Notes: generated by a model not told the origin, from the sequence alone. Positions 45,185 through 55,233 are shown, counted from the stretch's first letter. The stretch: 64,000 nucleotides of DNA from Pseudomonas graminis (GCF_900111735.1 NZ_FOHW01000007.1:62001-126000); one strand, 5' to 3'. Made by a program: numbers and translations.

Positions 45185-45936
45185 AGGGCGATTCCTTTGT
45201 GCCAGACGCGTTGGTCGGTCACGCTGTGATAGGGCGGGCGGTTCAGCTCGTATGCCATGCTCATGGCATCAAGCATGCTCCACAAAATATCGAGTTTGAA
45301 CTGCAGAATTTCCAGCATGCGCTCCTGGCCTTCCCGCGTGGTGTAGTGCTGCAGCGTGATCGCCAGACCATGCTCGACGTCGCGGCGCGCCTGACCCAGG
45401 CGGGTGCGGAAGTATTCGTAGCCGGTCGGGTCGATCCATGGATAGTGCTGCGGCCAGCTGTCCAGACGCGACTGGTGAATCTGCGGCGCGAACAGCTCGG
45501 TCAGCGAACTGCTCGCCGCTTCCTGCCAATTGGCGCGACGGGCGAAATTGACGTAGGCATCGACGGCAAATCGTACGCCGGGCAGGACGAGTTCCTGCGA
45601 GCGCAACTGGTCAGGATCCAGACCCACCGCTTGACCCAGACGCAGCCAGGCTTCGATGCCGCCGTCTTCACCGGGTGCGCCGTCATGATCCAGCAAGCGC
45701 TGAATCCACTCACGGCGAATCTCCCGGTCCGGGCAGTTGGCCAGAATCGCAGCGTCCTTCAGCGGGATATTCACCTGATAGTAAAACCGATTGGCGACCC
45801 AGCCCTGAATCTGCTCGCGGGTCGCGCGCCCTTCGTACATCGCCACATGGAAGGGATGATAGATGTGGTAATACGCACCCTTGGCGCGCAGGGCCTGTTC
45901 GAATTCAGCGGGGGACAGCGGCGTTGCATCGCTCAT
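45181..45936 (-). CDS. pqqC: Pyrroloquinoline-quinone synthase PqqC
   Basis: The product has 251 residues and an all-helical heme-oxygenase-like fold, with the blocks [57 protein letters not shown] and [20 protein letters not shown]. It catalyses the final ring closure and eight-electron oxidation to PQQ without a cofactor. Coupled to pqqD by a four-base overlap; 51 bases after pqqB. Confidence 0.96.
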   Translation of the reverse strand: MSDATPLSPAEFEQALRAKGAYYHIYHPFHVAMYEGRATREQIQGWVANRFYYQVNIPLKDAAILANCPDREIRREWIQRLLDHDGAPGEDGGIEAWLRLGQAVGLDPDQLRSQELVLPGVRFAVDAYVNFARRANWQEAASSSLTELFAPQIHQSRLDSWPQHYPWIDPTGYEYFRTRLGQARRDVEHGLAITLQHYTTREGQERMLEILQFKLDILWSMLDAMSMAYELNRPPYHSVTDQRVWHKGIAL

Positions 45937-45987
45937 GTCGGCACTCTTCCTAACGAATGTGGGGCGCGGTTTACTGAAAGCGCTTTC

Positions 45988-46899
45988 CTACAGCTCGATG
46001 CTCATCCCGTCGAACGCCACTTCGACGTTTCGCCGCGCCAGTTCAGCGCGCTCGGGCGAGTCTTCGTCGAGGATCGGATTGGTGTTGTTGATGTGGATAA
46101 GCACCTTGCGCTGTTGCGGCAGCTTTTCCAGTACTTCGAGCATGCCGCCGGGACCGTTTTGCGCCAGATGACCCATCTCCGTTCCGGTACGGGTTCCGAC
46201 GCCACGACGCTGCATTTCATCGTCATCCCACATCGTGCCATCGACCAACAGGCAGTCGGCGCCGCTCATTTTTTCCATGAGGGCATCGTCGACTTTGCCC
46301 AGGCCCGGCGCGTAGAACAGTTTGCCGCCCGTGCTCAGGTCCTCGACCATCAAGCCGATGTTATCGCCCGGGTGTGGGTCGAATCGGTGTGGCGAGTAGG
46401 GCGGTGCCGCGCTGCGCAGTGGAAATGGTGTGAAGCGCAGATTCGGGCAGGCCGGAATCACAAAACTGCCTTCCAGCTCGATGCGATTCCAGGCCAGGCC
46501 GCCGTTCCAGTGTTTGAGCATGTTGAACAGCGGGAAACCCGTGCTCAAGTCCTCGTGGACCATGTCCGTGCACCAGACTTGATGCGGGCAGCCTTCACGC
46601 AGGCTCAGCAGCCCGGTGGTGTGGTCGATCTGGCTGTCCATCAGAATGATCGCGCTGATCCCGGTGTCGCGCAGGCCGCGATTGGGCTGCATCGGGGCGA
46701 ACCCCTGGAGCTGGGCGCGAATGTCGGGAGAGGCGTTGCACAAGATCCAGTTCACCCCGTCGTCCGACAGCGCGATGGACGACTGGGTGCGCGCGTGGGC
46801 CCGCAAGCTGCCGTCGCGAAAGCCTGCGCAATTGGCGCAGTTGCAGTTCCACTGAGGGAAACCACCGCCGGCGGCGGAACCGAGAATCTGGATGTGCAT
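45988..46899 (-). CDS. pqqB: PqqB, metallo-beta-lactamase-fold hydroxylase
   Basis: The product has 303 residues. It opens with [19 protein letters not shown] and has the shifted family motif [15 protein letters not shown] in place of the classic HxHxDH, then [10 protein letters not shown] and HINNTNPIL. The Cys pair NCNCANC near the N-terminus is family-typical. PqqB hydroxylates the tyrosine of the excised Glu-Tyr dipeptide. A terminator-like hairpin separates it from pqqA. Confidence 0.95.
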   Translation of the reverse strand: MHIQILGSAAGGGFPQWNCNCANCAGFRDGSLRAHARTQSSIALSDDGVNWILCNASPDIRAQLQGFAPMQPNRGLRDTGISAIILMDSQIDHTTGLLSLREGCPHQVWCTDMVHEDLSTGFPLFNMLKHWNGGLAWNRIELEGSFVIPACPNLRFTPFPLRSAAPPYSPHRFDPHPGDNIGLMVEDLSTGGKLFYAPGLGKVDDALMEKMSGADCLLVDGTMWDDDEMQRRGVGTRTGTEMGHLAQNGPGGMLEVLEKLPQQRKVLIHINNTNPILDEDSPERAELARRNVEVAFDGMSIEL

Positions 46900-46950
46900 G
46901 TAAACCCCGTAGCGACGGGCCAGGCCGGCCCTGAAATCAGAATCGCGTTA

Positions 46951-46978
46951 ATAAAAAAGCCCCGGCGAACCGAGGCTT
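46951..46978 (-). terminator. Attenuating terminator between pqqA and pqqB
   Basis: On the minus strand AAGCCTCGG pairs with CCGGGGCTT (one G-T pair) around TTCG, followed by TTTTTAT. It lies 16 bases after pqqA and should lower pqqB-M expression relative to pqqA. Confidence 0.8.
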
Positions 46979-46993
46979 CTCACCGCGCAACAA

Positions 46994-47065
46994 TCAACGG
47001 CTTGCGAAGTACATGGTGACTTCAAAGCCGATACGCAGATCAGTGTAAGCAGGTTTAGTCCACAT
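46994..47065 (-). CDS. pqqA: PqqA precursor peptide
   Basis: This 23-residue peptide starts at the ATG at 47065 with AAGGAG 6 bases upstream. It begins [15 protein letters not shown] and ends VTMYFASR. The conserved Glu and Tyr separated by three residues (E-V-T-M-Y, Glu15 and Tyr19) become the PQQ skeleton. Its small size means it is often missed in annotation. It is followed by a terminator-like hairpin and then pqqB. Confidence 0.97.
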   Translation of the reverse strand: MWTKPAYTDLRIGFEVTMYFASR

Positions 47066-47166
47066 AGTTGACTCCTTCTGGGTTAGTGCAGCGGTGGGTG
47101 AGTACATTCGTTAGTGCTCCTGCGAGCGGAGACGTTCAAATGCTTAGGGGGCTATGTTACTAAAAT

Positions 47167-47197
47167 TATCGGAGGGTCAACGATGAAATATCCGATA
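47167..47197. promoter_or_regulatory. Inverted repeat upstream of pqqA
   Basis: TATCGGA (47167-47173) and TCCGATA (47191-47197) form a perfect 7-base inverted repeat with a 17-base spacer, about 100-130 bases before pqqA. TTGACC of the minus strand lies within it. Possible activator or repressor site of the pqqA promoter. Confidence 0.35.
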
Positions 47198-47232
47198 AAG
47201 ATCCTTGCACAACGGGCAACGATCAGCTGTTT

Positions 47233-49617
47233 TCAGCCCACGGCGGGTACGGGCGGGAACGGGCTAGAGCGGTTGGACAGGCAGAGCCGGGCGCTGTCCG
47301 GATGCGCCAGCCGATGAGCGGCTTCGAGCAATTCGGCGCGTTGAAGATGTGCAAGGGAATGTTGCAGGCCGGCGCTGTAATCATTGCCGTGGCCGGCCAG
47401 GTGCGCTTGCCAGAGCAGATCGGCCGCTTGCGGGTGCTCCATGTCAGCCGTTTCGAGCTGATCCTGCAGGGTTTGTACTTGGGAGGGTAAGTCTGCGGCG
47501 TTGATCAATGTCGGCAGACCCTCGATGAAGGTCTCGATATGCGCAACCAGTTGCTCCGCGCTCGCGCTGGGCGATTGCACGCCGAACAACAGACCGCCCT
47601 GGCCAGCGATCTGTCGGAAACCACTGAAAACGGCGTAACCCAACTGCAGCTCGACCCGCAGGCGCTGGTAGAACGGCGCCTGCATCAGCTGTGCGAAGAG
47701 TCGCCACGTCGCTTCGTCGTGGAGAGAATCGGAGGGTGTCGGGTAGAACATCAGCAGCGCAACTTCGGAAGACTCCGACGCTTCGATTTCCCACCGTGTG
47801 CTTGTTGCTCGAGGTGTTGTGCGTGGCGAACCTTCCGGCAAACCGGGGATGAGCCGCGTGGCGTGGTTCAACGCATTTCGCGCTGAGGGTGTGAAACCCG
47901 TGGCAAGCCCTGTCCAGAGCGCCTCAGCCCAGACGCGCGGCAGATCGTCAGTCTGCTGGGTGACTAAGTTGTTCAAATAATGATCACCTAAGGTCTTCAG
48001 CAACTGACGTATCGGGATGACGGCCGGTTCATGAGCTGGCGCACCGTAGCGCGCCAGGGTTTGCGCACCCGGCTGCACGATCAGAATCAGCGCCTGTTCC
48101 ACCACGGAGGGCAGCGGCTCCGACAAACCGGAGACTTTCAACTGCCAGAACCTGCCGTAGGAACTGAATGCCAACGAGACTCCCGCTTGACTGGCCTGGG
48201 CCATCAGCGGTTTCAGGCTGGCTTCCAGCATCCGTGCAAGCATTGGTGGCGCAGCGACGAGCGTCCACCGAAGGTACAAGGCGGCCTCGCCGTTTGCTGG
48301 CAGCGCCTCGCTGAATGTCAGCGCAGGCAGGTGCGAGGTCGGCGCGGTGGCCGGCGTTGCCTGCTTTAGAAAAGGATTGGGTTCGGGCAGCCGCCAATCG
48401 ACGCTTGAGGTGTCGTACCGCGGGGACCGGGCTTCTGCCTGCAACAGTGTCAACGGCGTTAGTTGGTTCAGCAGCGCATCGACCGCCCCTGTTGCAAGCC
48501 CCGCCATATCAGGTTCAGCGCTGAAATACCGCGCCAACGACAGTGCACCGCTGACGGCAAGACGCCGCTGTTCCAGCCGCGCGTATTCGTCGAACAACGG
48601 GCTGTACTGGGATTTGAAGAAGGCAAGCCAACTGAACACCATTGCTGACACATGAGATGACGCGACAGGTGTCTTCGCGGCCAATGCGATCTCAATGTCG
48701 ATGACTGCCTGGCCGGCAAACTCATACATGACCTCGGCCTTCAGCGAGTCAATCAAGCCTCGGTCACGCAGCTCCGCCACCAGCCCGCCCCCTTGCGCGT
48801 CATTCATCCAGGTGCAGAGAAAGGCTGCGGCCTGTTCCTGCCCTGGCGGTAAACCTTCGCATGCGAAAGTCAGATGCATCCGTCGTTGATCAGGTACCCC
48901 GACTGGCTTCGGTGCATCAGTGAGCAGCGCAGGCGGTCGCTGCTGTTCGACACGGCTGCCTTTAGCGAAAAACGCGCCAGAGTGCGCTGCCAACCCCTCC
49001 AGTTCATCCAGCGGCAGAGGCCCCGCGAGGCTCAACGTCATCTGCCCGGCCTGATAGAACCGTCGATAGAAATCCTGCAGCGCATGCTGAAATGCCTGGC
49101 GCGGAACCGGGAGGCTGAAGCGATTCCCTGCATGAAACCCGCGCAGGGGATGCAAGGCCGACAAGGGCTGCAGACGTTTCAGCCCATCACGAGAGGCGTC
49201 GTCCCGCGACCAGGCGATGAATTCCGCGTGCAACACCTCCCGCTCCCGCAACTGATCGGGAATCGTCATGCGCGGATGGGCGAGCATTTCGCACAGTCGC
49301 TCAAGACCGTCCGGGAACAAGGCGCGCGGCAGTTCGAAGAAAAAGTCAGTGGTGCGCGCGCGGGTGCTGGCGTTTACTTGCCCGCCGTGGCGCTGCACGA
49401 ATGCCATCAGCTTTTCGTCGGCTGCAAAGCGCTCGGTGCCGAGAAAGAACAGGTGCTCGAGAAAATGCGCGAGCCCCGGCCAGCGGGCCGAGACATCATG
49501 ACTGCCTGCCGCCACCCGCAATGCCGCCGCGCAACGCTTCAATCGTGGGGCCGAAACAAGCACCACGTTCAAGCCGTTGGGCAGGGTCAGGGATCGTCGG
49601 CTGATGGGGTTGGGCAT
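47233..49617 (-). CDS. pqqF: PqqF, M16-family zinc metalloprotease
   Basis: The product has 794 residues from the ATG at 49617; another ATG at 49650 adds 11 residues, and neither has a clear ribosome site. The inverted zinc motif HFLEH gives His51, Glu54 and His55 with the usual distal Glu region in REREVLHAEF. The preceding RVAAGSHDV and following GGQVNASTRARTTDFFFEL are M16 hallmarks. The C-terminal half is the inactive-repeat half of the clamshell. The enzyme cuts cross-linked PqqA to free the Glu-Tyr unit. It lies upstream of pqqA on the same strand, with a 167-base gap that holds the pqqA promoter. Confidence 0.93.
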   Translation of the reverse strand: MPNPISRRSLTLPNGLNVVLVSAPRLKRCAAALRVAAGSHDVSARWPGLAHFLEHLFFLGTERFAADEKLMAFVQRHGGQVNASTRARTTDFFFELPRALFPDGLERLCEMLAHPRMTIPDQLREREVLHAEFIAWSRDDASRDGLKRLQPLSALHPLRGFHAGNRFSLPVPRQAFQHALQDFYRRFYQAGQMTLSLAGPLPLDELEGLAAHSGAFFAKGSRVEQQRPPALLTDAPKPVGVPDQRRMHLTFACEGLPPGQEQAAAFLCTWMNDAQGGGLVAELRDRGLIDSLKAEVMYEFAGQAVIDIEIALAAKTPVASSHVSAMVFSWLAFFKSQYSPLFDEYARLEQRRLAVSGALSLARYFSAEPDMAGLATGAVDALLNQLTPLTLLQAEARSPRYDTSSVDWRLPEPNPFLKQATPATAPTSHLPALTFSEALPANGEAALYLRWTLVAAPPMLARMLEASLKPLMAQASQAGVSLAFSSYGRFWQLKVSGLSEPLPSVVEQALILIVQPGAQTLARYGAPAHEPAVIPIRQLLKTLGDHYLNNLVTQQTDDLPRVWAEALWTGLATGFTPSARNALNHATRLIPGLPEGSPRTTPRATSTRWEIEASESSEVALLMFYPTPSDSLHDEATWRLFAQLMQAPFYQRLRVELQLGYAVFSGFRQIAGQGGLLFGVQSPSASAEQLVAHIETFIEGLPTLINAADLPSQVQTLQDQLETADMEHPQAADLLWQAHLAGHGNDYSAGLQHSLAHLQRAELLEAAHRLAHPDSARLCLSNRSSPFPPVPAVG

Positions 49618-49710
49618 GGCGCTTGTGATGTTTGATGACTGAGCGGCCATGCTAGCGGATAACGCGCGTGCAGGGTGGGGCGTGCGCAGTGGCGACGCTG
49701 GGCGTTTGAC

Positions 49711-50511
49711 CTACGGCTTACCCAGGCCGGAATAAAACCCCGGCCGACGATCCTTGAAATACGTGTTGATCGCCTGCGACTCGCTCATCGATTCACGGTC
49801 CAGGTCCGCCATCACCAGCGCCTCATCCTGACCGGCAAGGCCGATTTGGCGACCGTCTGGCGCGCAGATGCTGCTCAAACCGCAGTAATGGATCTCGCCC
49901 TCACTGCCGCAGTAATTGGCATAAACCAGGTAGCACTGGTTCTCGAAGGCGCGGGCCCGCACGGTGACTTCCGCGACGAAATCGTAGGGCGCCATGTTGG
50001 CAGTCGGTACGAGAATCAGGTCTGCGCCGGCCAAGGCCAGACGCCGCGTGTTCTCGGGAAACTCGACGTCGTAGCAGATCAAAAAGCCAAGCTTCCAGCC
50101 GCCGAATTCCACTACCGGAAAGTGCTCATCGCCTGCGCTGAACATCGCGTTGTCCAGGTCGCCATACAGATGGGTCTTACGGTAATTGCAGACCCGAACA
50201 CCTTGCGCGTCGATCAACTGCACAGCGTTGTAAACCTGATCGTCGTCGCTCAACTCCGGGTAACCGTACAAAATCGCGACGCCCGTGGCCTGAGCGACCT
50301 CGGCAATCTTCAGCGCAGCCGGGCCGTCGCTCGCTTGCGCCAACTCCCGCGCGGCCTTGGCACCGATGTTGTAGCCGCTGAGAAACATCTCCGGAAAGAC
50401 CAGCAGCGCCGCGCCCTGCGCCGATGCCTCGATTGCCTGAACTTCCAGGCGCATAAGATTGGCGCTGACATCCAGGGGCAGCGGCGGGCATTGGTAGAGA
50501 GCGACGCGCAT
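49711..50511 (-). CDS. davA: 5-aminovaleramidase, nitrilase superfamily
   Basis: The product has 266 residues. The nitrilase triad is complete: Glu41 (VFPEMFLSGYNIG), Lys112 (NYRKTHLYG) and Cys146 (LICYDVEFPE). It lies 11 bases after davB on the same strand, the arrangement of P. putida davBA next to the pqq cluster. There it hydrolyses 5-aminovaleramide from lysine to 5-aminovalerate. The location downstream of a lysine-monooxygenase-like gene supports the call over generic amidases. Confidence 0.9.
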   Translation of the reverse strand: MRVALYQCPPLPLDVSANLMRLEVQAIEASAQGAALLVFPEMFLSGYNIGAKAARELAQASDGPAALKIAEVAQATGVAILYGYPELSDDDQVYNAVQLIDAQGVRVCNYRKTHLYGDLDNAMFSAGDEHFPVVEFGGWKLGFLICYDVEFPENTRRLALAGADLILVPTANMAPYDFVAEVTVRARAFENQCYLVYANYCGSEGEIHYCGLSSICAPDGRQIGLAGQDEALVMADLDRESMSESQAINTYFKDRRPGFYSGLGKP

Positions 50512-50522
50512 TTGAAGCTTCC

Positions 50523-52217
50523 TTATTCCGGCAAAGCGATCGGGCCGATCTCGTGGAACACGTCACCCGGGCCCGGGTTCTCGGCGTGAGTCTTGCCGCC
50601 GAAGTGGGTCATGATGCCCCACACCGCATTCAGCGAGGTCTGCACTGCGCCTTCGACCCACGCGGGTGTCCAGGACACATCGTCACCTGCGATGAAAATG
50701 CCCCGTTGCTCGTCAGGCATTTCCTTCTGCATGAAGTGTGCGTACATCCGCTGGTTATAGCGGTAGTGGCCCGGCAGCGCGCCTTTGAAAGCGCCGAGGA
50801 AGTGCGGGTCCGATTCCCACGACACGGTGATCGGGTCTCCGATGACGCGCGCGGCGATATCGACCTTCGGGTAGATCTTTTTCAGCGCCCCGAGTGCCAG
50901 GCTGACACGCTTTTCCACGGGATGCGGCAGCATTTTGAGCGCGTCGCTCATCCACGAGTACGACAGGCAAATCACCCCCGGCTTCTCCACGCCGTTGGAA
51001 TAGGTGCCGTTGTCGAACAGGTAAGTGCCACGGGTCAGGCGATCCGTCAGGGTCATGCTCATCAGGTCGCGGCCGGTCTCCGGGTCTTTGTCCTTCCAGA
51101 ACGGCCGGTCAACCATCACGAAGGTTTTCGACGCCTGCATGTAGCGCGTGCGGTCCAGCGCCATCCACATCTTCTGCGAGAACAGCGATTCTTCGCACTC
51201 GATCTGGGTGGTCAGCAACCAAGTCTGGCACGTGGCCAGAACCGCATCGTAATGGCGAACGTCACCCAGATTGTCGGTGACTGCGAACTGGCCGTTGGCG
51301 GCCCGGCTGATACCCTTGACCCCGGTGCGCGGGGCGCCCCGGTGCAGCGTCGACAGACTGGTGCCTTCTGGCCAATGGGCGCAACGTTCGGGGGCGTGGC
51401 GCCAGATGCCGATAGGCACTTGAGCGACGCCGCCAACGATCAGGTGCTGGTGATCGTCGCAGTTGGTCATGACCACGCGGAAGATCTCCAGCATCGAGTT
51501 CGGGAAGTCCGAGTCCCAGCCACCGGTGCCGAAACCGACCTGACCAAACACTTCGCGGTGATAAAACGACAGTTTGGCGAAGGCTTTGGACGTGGCGACG
51601 AAATCATAGAACGTGCGGTCGTCCCACAACGGCACCAGCTTGTCCCACAGCTCCTTGAGCCGAGGCACATCGCGGTCGCGGATGGCTTGCTGGATGTCGG
51701 CGAACTGCGAGCCGTCCTCCAGCGCATCGGCCCAGGCGTCGGCTACTTCCTGAAACAGCGCGGGCAAGTCCGACAGTTTTTGTGCGTAGTGAGTGCTCCC
51801 TTCCAGGTCGATTACCGTGCTGCCGGACGCCGCCGTCAGCGGGTTGGGGAAAGGTTTGGACTCCAGGCCGAGCTTGTCGACGTAGTGATAAAAAGCGGTG
51901 GAGGACACCGGGAAGCGCATGCCGCCCAGCTCGGCAATGATGCCTTCAGCACCTTCAAACTGCTGCGACCGCAGACGGCCGCCCATTTTGGAGGCTTCAT
52001 AAACGACAGGTTTGAGGCCCAGCTTCATCAGCTCATAAGCCGCAACCAGGCCCGCGATGCCTGCGCCGACGATCGCCACCTCTTTGCCAAGGTTTTCCGT
52101 CGGAATGCTGCCCAGGCCCGCCGGGTGTTCAATCCAGTCATCGAAGGCGAACGGGAAGTCCGGGCCGAAAATCGTGATCGGTTTTTTTCCGTCGGCGGGG
52201 TGGCGATTGTTCTTCAT
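50523..52217 (-). CDS. davB: L-lysine 2-monooxygenase, flavin amine-oxidase family
   Basis: The product has 564 residues. The FAD site is VAIVGAGIAGLVAAYELMK (dinucleotide fold 51-57), followed by YEASKMGGRLRS and LGGMRFPVSS. Later blocks are FGTGGWDSDFPNSML and FIAGDDVSWTPAWVEGAVQT. Sequence and start (HPADGKKPITIFGPDFPFAF) match my memory of P. putida DavB very closely. It converts lysine, oxygen and FADH to 5-aminovaleramide with CO2 release. It is first of davB-davA; an Lrp-type gene 143 bases upstream is the likely regulator. Confidence 0.93.
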   Translation of the reverse strand: MKNNRHPADGKKPITIFGPDFPFAFDDWIEHPAGLGSIPTENLGKEVAIVGAGIAGLVAAYELMKLGLKPVVYEASKMGGRLRSQQFEGAEGIIAELGGMRFPVSSTAFYHYVDKLGLESKPFPNPLTAASGSTVIDLEGSTHYAQKLSDLPALFQEVADAWADALEDGSQFADIQQAIRDRDVPRLKELWDKLVPLWDDRTFYDFVATSKAFAKLSFYHREVFGQVGFGTGGWDSDFPNSMLEIFRVVMTNCDDHQHLIVGGVAQVPIGIWRHAPERCAHWPEGTSLSTLHRGAPRTGVKGISRAANGQFAVTDNLGDVRHYDAVLATCQTWLLTTQIECEESLFSQKMWMALDRTRYMQASKTFVMVDRPFWKDKDPETGRDLMSMTLTDRLTRGTYLFDNGTYSNGVEKPGVICLSYSWMSDALKMLPHPVEKRVSLALGALKKIYPKVDIAARVIGDPITVSWESDPHFLGAFKGALPGHYRYNQRMYAHFMQKEMPDEQRGIFIAGDDVSWTPAWVEGAVQTSLNAVWGIMTHFGGKTHAENPGPGDVFHEIGPIALPE

Positions 52218-52360
52218 GACTGACCTTGTTCGACTGGGGCGCGAAAGGGCACAAGTCTAGATAACAGTTGAGACGTTAATAAGACGCAGAGTGCCGTCGT
52301 TGTGTCGAGAAGGCAGGCAAAGTGACGGGGTGGTTCGTCATATTGTCAGAATTGGCCCAT

Positions 52361-52822
52361 TCAGGACGGCTGCCCGCGGTCGATCTTGCTGCTGAGGATG
52401 ATCGATGTGGTGGTCTTCTCGACGCCATCGACACTGCCGATCAGATCAAGCATCTGATCCAGTTGCTCCGGCGAGTCGGTACGCAGCCACGCGACGTAAT
52501 CGAACTCACCGCTTACAGCGCAAAGTTGTTGCACCTGCGCCATCGCACTCAGTCGCCGCAACACTTCCTTGCCCGAGCGAGGCTGCACGGTGATCCCGAC
52601 ATAAGCCTGCAACCCGCCATCCACCAGACGCTGACCCAGACGCACGCCATAGCCGGTGATGACTTTGGCTTTTTCCAGGCGCGCCAGTCGCGAGGTCACG
52701 GTCGTGCGCGCGATACCCAATTGCCGAGCCAGATTGGCGACCGGTTCCCGGGCATTGATTTGCAGCGCTGCGATCAGTTTGCGATCGATGTCGTCGAGCG
52801 CTGGTGGGCGGGTGTCAGGCAA
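52361..52822 (-). CDS. Lrp/AsnC-family regulator of the dav genes
   Basis: The product has 153 residues. An N-terminal winged helix (LDDIDRKLIAALQINAREPV, LARQLGIARTTVTSRLARLE) is followed by a RAM ligand domain (about 75-150) with GLQAYVGITV and SGEFDYVAWLRTDS. Such proteins sense amino acids; next to davBA, lysine or 5-aminovalerate is the natural inference. It is on the same strand as davB, separated by 143 bases that can carry a regulated promoter. Confidence 0.88.
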   Translation of the reverse strand: MPDTRPPALDDIDRKLIAALQINAREPVANLARQLGIARTTVTSRLARLEKAKVITGYGVRLGQRLVDGGLQAYVGITVQPRSGKEVLRRLSAMAQVQQLCAVSGEFDYVAWLRTDSPEQLDQMLDLIGSVDGVEKTTTSIILSSKIDRGQPS

Positions 52823-53070
52823 GGGCGGATCTCCTTCGGCAAGCGGGGCATGTTAGGAGATTCCGTAGGGGTTTGGGTGATATTCGAACCGGGCGGCACG
52901 GTGGCAGCCGAGGTCATTGTCGCTGTTTGCCCAGCAGGGATGGGCGTACGGGAGTTTGCGCCGGTTATGTAGGACTTTTCTGCGCTGTAAGGGTTTTGTC
53001 ATTCTTCTGTCACCCCCGGCATGCCTAAATTCTCTCCCCATCCCTTTGAATCCACGCCGGGAGCCTCGTC

Positions 53071-53982
53071 ATGACTCTGGATTTCTCTGAAACCGCCCGC
53101 TACATCCAGGCCGATATCCTCGACAGCTTCGACGAAGAACTGGAAATGGAGTACGACGACGCGCGCCTGGATGGCTTATTGGCTGACTTGGGTGAGGAGG
53201 TGCCCAAAGGGATTGATCGCCGCCTGTATTTCCGTGAGCTGCTGCGCCTGCAAGGCGAGCTGGTGAAACTGCAGGACTGGGTGGTGAGCCAGAAGCTCAA
53301 GGTCGTCGTGCTGTTCGAAGGCCGGGATGCGGCAGGCAAGGGCGGTGCGATCAAGCGCATCACCCAGCGTCTCAACCCGCGGGTTTGTCGCGTGGCTGCA
53401 CTGACCGCGCCAAGTGAACGCGAGCGCACGCAGTGGTACTTCCAGCGCTACGTCGCGCACCTGCCTGCCGCTGGCGAAATGGTGCTGTTCGACCGCAGTT
53501 GGTACAACCGGGCCGGGGTCGAGCGGGTCATGGGCTTCTGCAATGACGAAGAGTACGAAGAGTTTTTCCGCACCGTCCCCGAGTTCGAAAAGATGCTGGT
53601 GCGCTCGGGCATTATCCTGATCAAGTACTGGTTCTCCATCACCGACGACGAGCAATACCGGCGCTTTCTGATGCGCATTCATGACCCGCTGAAACAGTGG
53701 AAGCTCTCGCCGATGGACCTTGAGTCCCGCCGTCGCTGGGAGGACTACACAAACGCAAAAGAGGAAATGCTCACCCGTTCCCACACGGACGTCGCGCCCT
53801 GGTGGATCGTCGAAGCTGACGACAAGAAGCGAGCGCGCCTGAACTGCATTCATCACCTGCTGGAGCAGATCCCGCGTGGCGATACCGAGACACCGCAAGT
53901 GGTGCTGCCGGAGCGCGAGTACAACGCCAATTACCTGCGCGCACCGGTACCTCGCGAGATGGTCGTTCCGCCGGTTTATTGA
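53071..53982 (+). CDS. ppk2: Polyphosphate kinase 2
   Basis: The product has 303 residues, one PPK2 domain. Walker A is FEGRDAAGKGG (83-92), Walker B MVLFDRSWYNR with Asp141 and Arg142. The lid carries the arginines in APSERERTQWYFQRYV. GGGAG-type ribosome site GGGAG lies 7 bases before the ATG at 53071. The family transfers phosphate between polyphosphate and nucleotides, mostly making GTP or ATP from polyphosphate. Single-domain size and the sequence point to class I. It stands alone, divergent from the dav regulator. Confidence 0.93.
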   Translation: MTLDFSETARYIQADILDSFDEELEMEYDDARLDGLLADLGEEVPKGIDRRLYFRELLRLQGELVKLQDWVVSQKLKVVVLFEGRDAAGKGGAIKRITQRLNPRVCRVAALTAPSERERTQWYFQRYVAHLPAAGEMVLFDRSWYNRAGVERVMGFCNDEEYEEFFRTVPEFEKMLVRSGIILIKYWFSITDDEQYRRFLMRIHDPLKQWKLSPMDLESRRRWEDYTNAKEEMLTRSHTDVAPWWIVEADDKKRARLNCIHHLLEQIPRGDTETPQVVLPEREYNANYLRAPVPREMVVPPVY

Positions 53983-54018
53983 TCCTCTGCCGGTTTTTGA
54001 TCACCGTGCTGGCGTGGT

Positions 54019-55065
54019 TCAGATTTTCCACGCCGGCGCTGTTTTCGCCAGACGCTGTTGCAGGCTTTCCAGGTTCTGGGTGAATTGACGGGTCATCAAC
54101 TGGTAACCCAGCACCTCGGTCGACGCGGTTGGAGCGTCGGGCCCGACGGTCAAGCTCTCGGTCGACCGCTCCAAACGCTCGGTCGCACCGGTCTGCAGCG
54201 CACGGGCCATACCGATCAACATGCGCCGAATCCGCCGCTGCTCCGCCGTCACCCCTGTACTGCCAGCATCTGCCGGACGCAGGTTCGACAGAATCTCGAG
54301 GATGCTCAGGCACATGCGGAAATGGCTCTGAATGGCGTCCAGCTCAACGATGGATATCTTCACTTCCTTGGACACCGACGGCATCAGCGAGCGCAGCTGC
54401 AACAGCGTTGCGCCCATTCGCGCGGTCAGCTTCACATGCTCATCTGCGGTCATGGACTGCCCGCTGGCGATTCGGTCGTAGGCCAGGGCACAGTCCCGCA
54501 GGCCATTCGCCAGGTTGTAGCGCCACGAATACACGGCGTACAGCGGCAGCGCGAACGAAAACGCCAGGGCGAGGGCGATGCCGATCAGGATATCCACCGT
54601 CCGCCACAACCCGTCCGTGATCGGGTTATCACCGTGGCCCGCCACGATGAACAGGGTGATCGCCGACAACAGCGCCGTGTAACCCCCCTTGCCGATGGCG
54701 TGATACGCAAAGAAGCCGCAGATCAGCGACATCACCACGTACGTCAGCAACGGCATACCCAGATAGCTTTCCTGCGCAACCACCGCCAGGCCCAGCGCCG
54801 CACCAATCAGCGTTCCATAAGCCCGCTCCACCGACTTTTTGCCGATGTTGCCGTGGTGCTGCAACCCGCCGATCACGATCAGCATTGTCACCGACGCCCA
54901 CTCTCCGTGGGGCAGATGAAACCCTGTCGTCAGAAGAATCGACACCAGCAGTCCGACCACGATTCGGCCGGCGTGAATGTAGCGGGCATGGCGATAGCGG
55001 CGGTATGGGTCCAGCAGTGGACGCAGAACGCGGCGAAGCCAGGAGGGGAGGGAGGCTGAGTTCAT
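54019..55065 (-). CDS. FUSC-family inner-membrane protein
   Basis: The product has 348 residues from the ATG at 55065; an ATG at 55080 adds five residues, and neither has a good ribosome site. About six membrane helices lie between residues 30 and 175 (HAGRIVVGLLVSILLTTGFH, WASVTMLIVIGGLQHHGNIGKK, RAYGTLIGAALGLAVV). A cytoplasmic helical C-terminal domain follows. The central block is the fusaric-acid-resistance/YccS-like FUSC_2 domain; full aromatic-acid exporters are about twice as long, so this is a half-size member. The substrate is unknown. It is divergent from the yjf operon, sharing the palindromes between them. Confidence 0.82.
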   Translation of the reverse strand: MNSASLPSWLRRVLRPLLDPYRRYRHARYIHAGRIVVGLLVSILLTTGFHLPHGEWASVTMLIVIGGLQHHGNIGKKSVERAYGTLIGAALGLAVVAQESYLGMPLLTYVVMSLICGFFAYHAIGKGGYTALLSAITLFIVAGHGDNPITDGLWRTVDILIGIALALAFSFALPLYAVYSWRYNLANGLRDCALAYDRIASGQSMTADEHVKLTARMGATLLQLRSLMPSVSKEVKISIVELDAIQSHFRMCLSILEILSNLRPADAGSTGVTAEQRRIRRMLIGMARALQTGATERLERSTESLTVGPDAPTASTEVLGYQLMTRQFTQNLESLQQRLAKTAPAWKI

Positions 55066-55153
55066 GGGGTTACAGACCATGGGGAAGATGAATATATCCG
55101 AAGCCTCTCAAATGCGGCGCGTCACCATCGGCGTCGCCTCATTCACAAAATCA

Positions 55154-55216
55154 TCACATGTGAGATGTTGCGTATCAGGATGGTTGCGCGTAGGGTGCGT
55201 TGCTATCACATGTGAT
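55154..55216. promoter_or_regulatory. Two TCACATGTGA palindromes, 52 bases apart
   Basis: TCACATGTGA at 55154-55163 and ATCACATGTGAT at 55205-55216 share an 11-base core. They are spaced by 52 bases (about five helical turns), placing both on one face of the helix. They lie between FUSC (minus) and yjfI (plus); the second ends 17 bases before the yjfI ATG, a repressor-like position. Confidence 0.6.
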
Positions 55217-55233
55217 GTTCAGGAAAAACTTCA

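Noticed and set aside
47183..47317. 44-codon plus-strand ORF with a good GGAGGG before the ATG
   Set aside because: The second half is antisense to the pqqF end, and the GGAGGG belongs to the inverted repeat near the pqqA promoter; no conservation can be judged.
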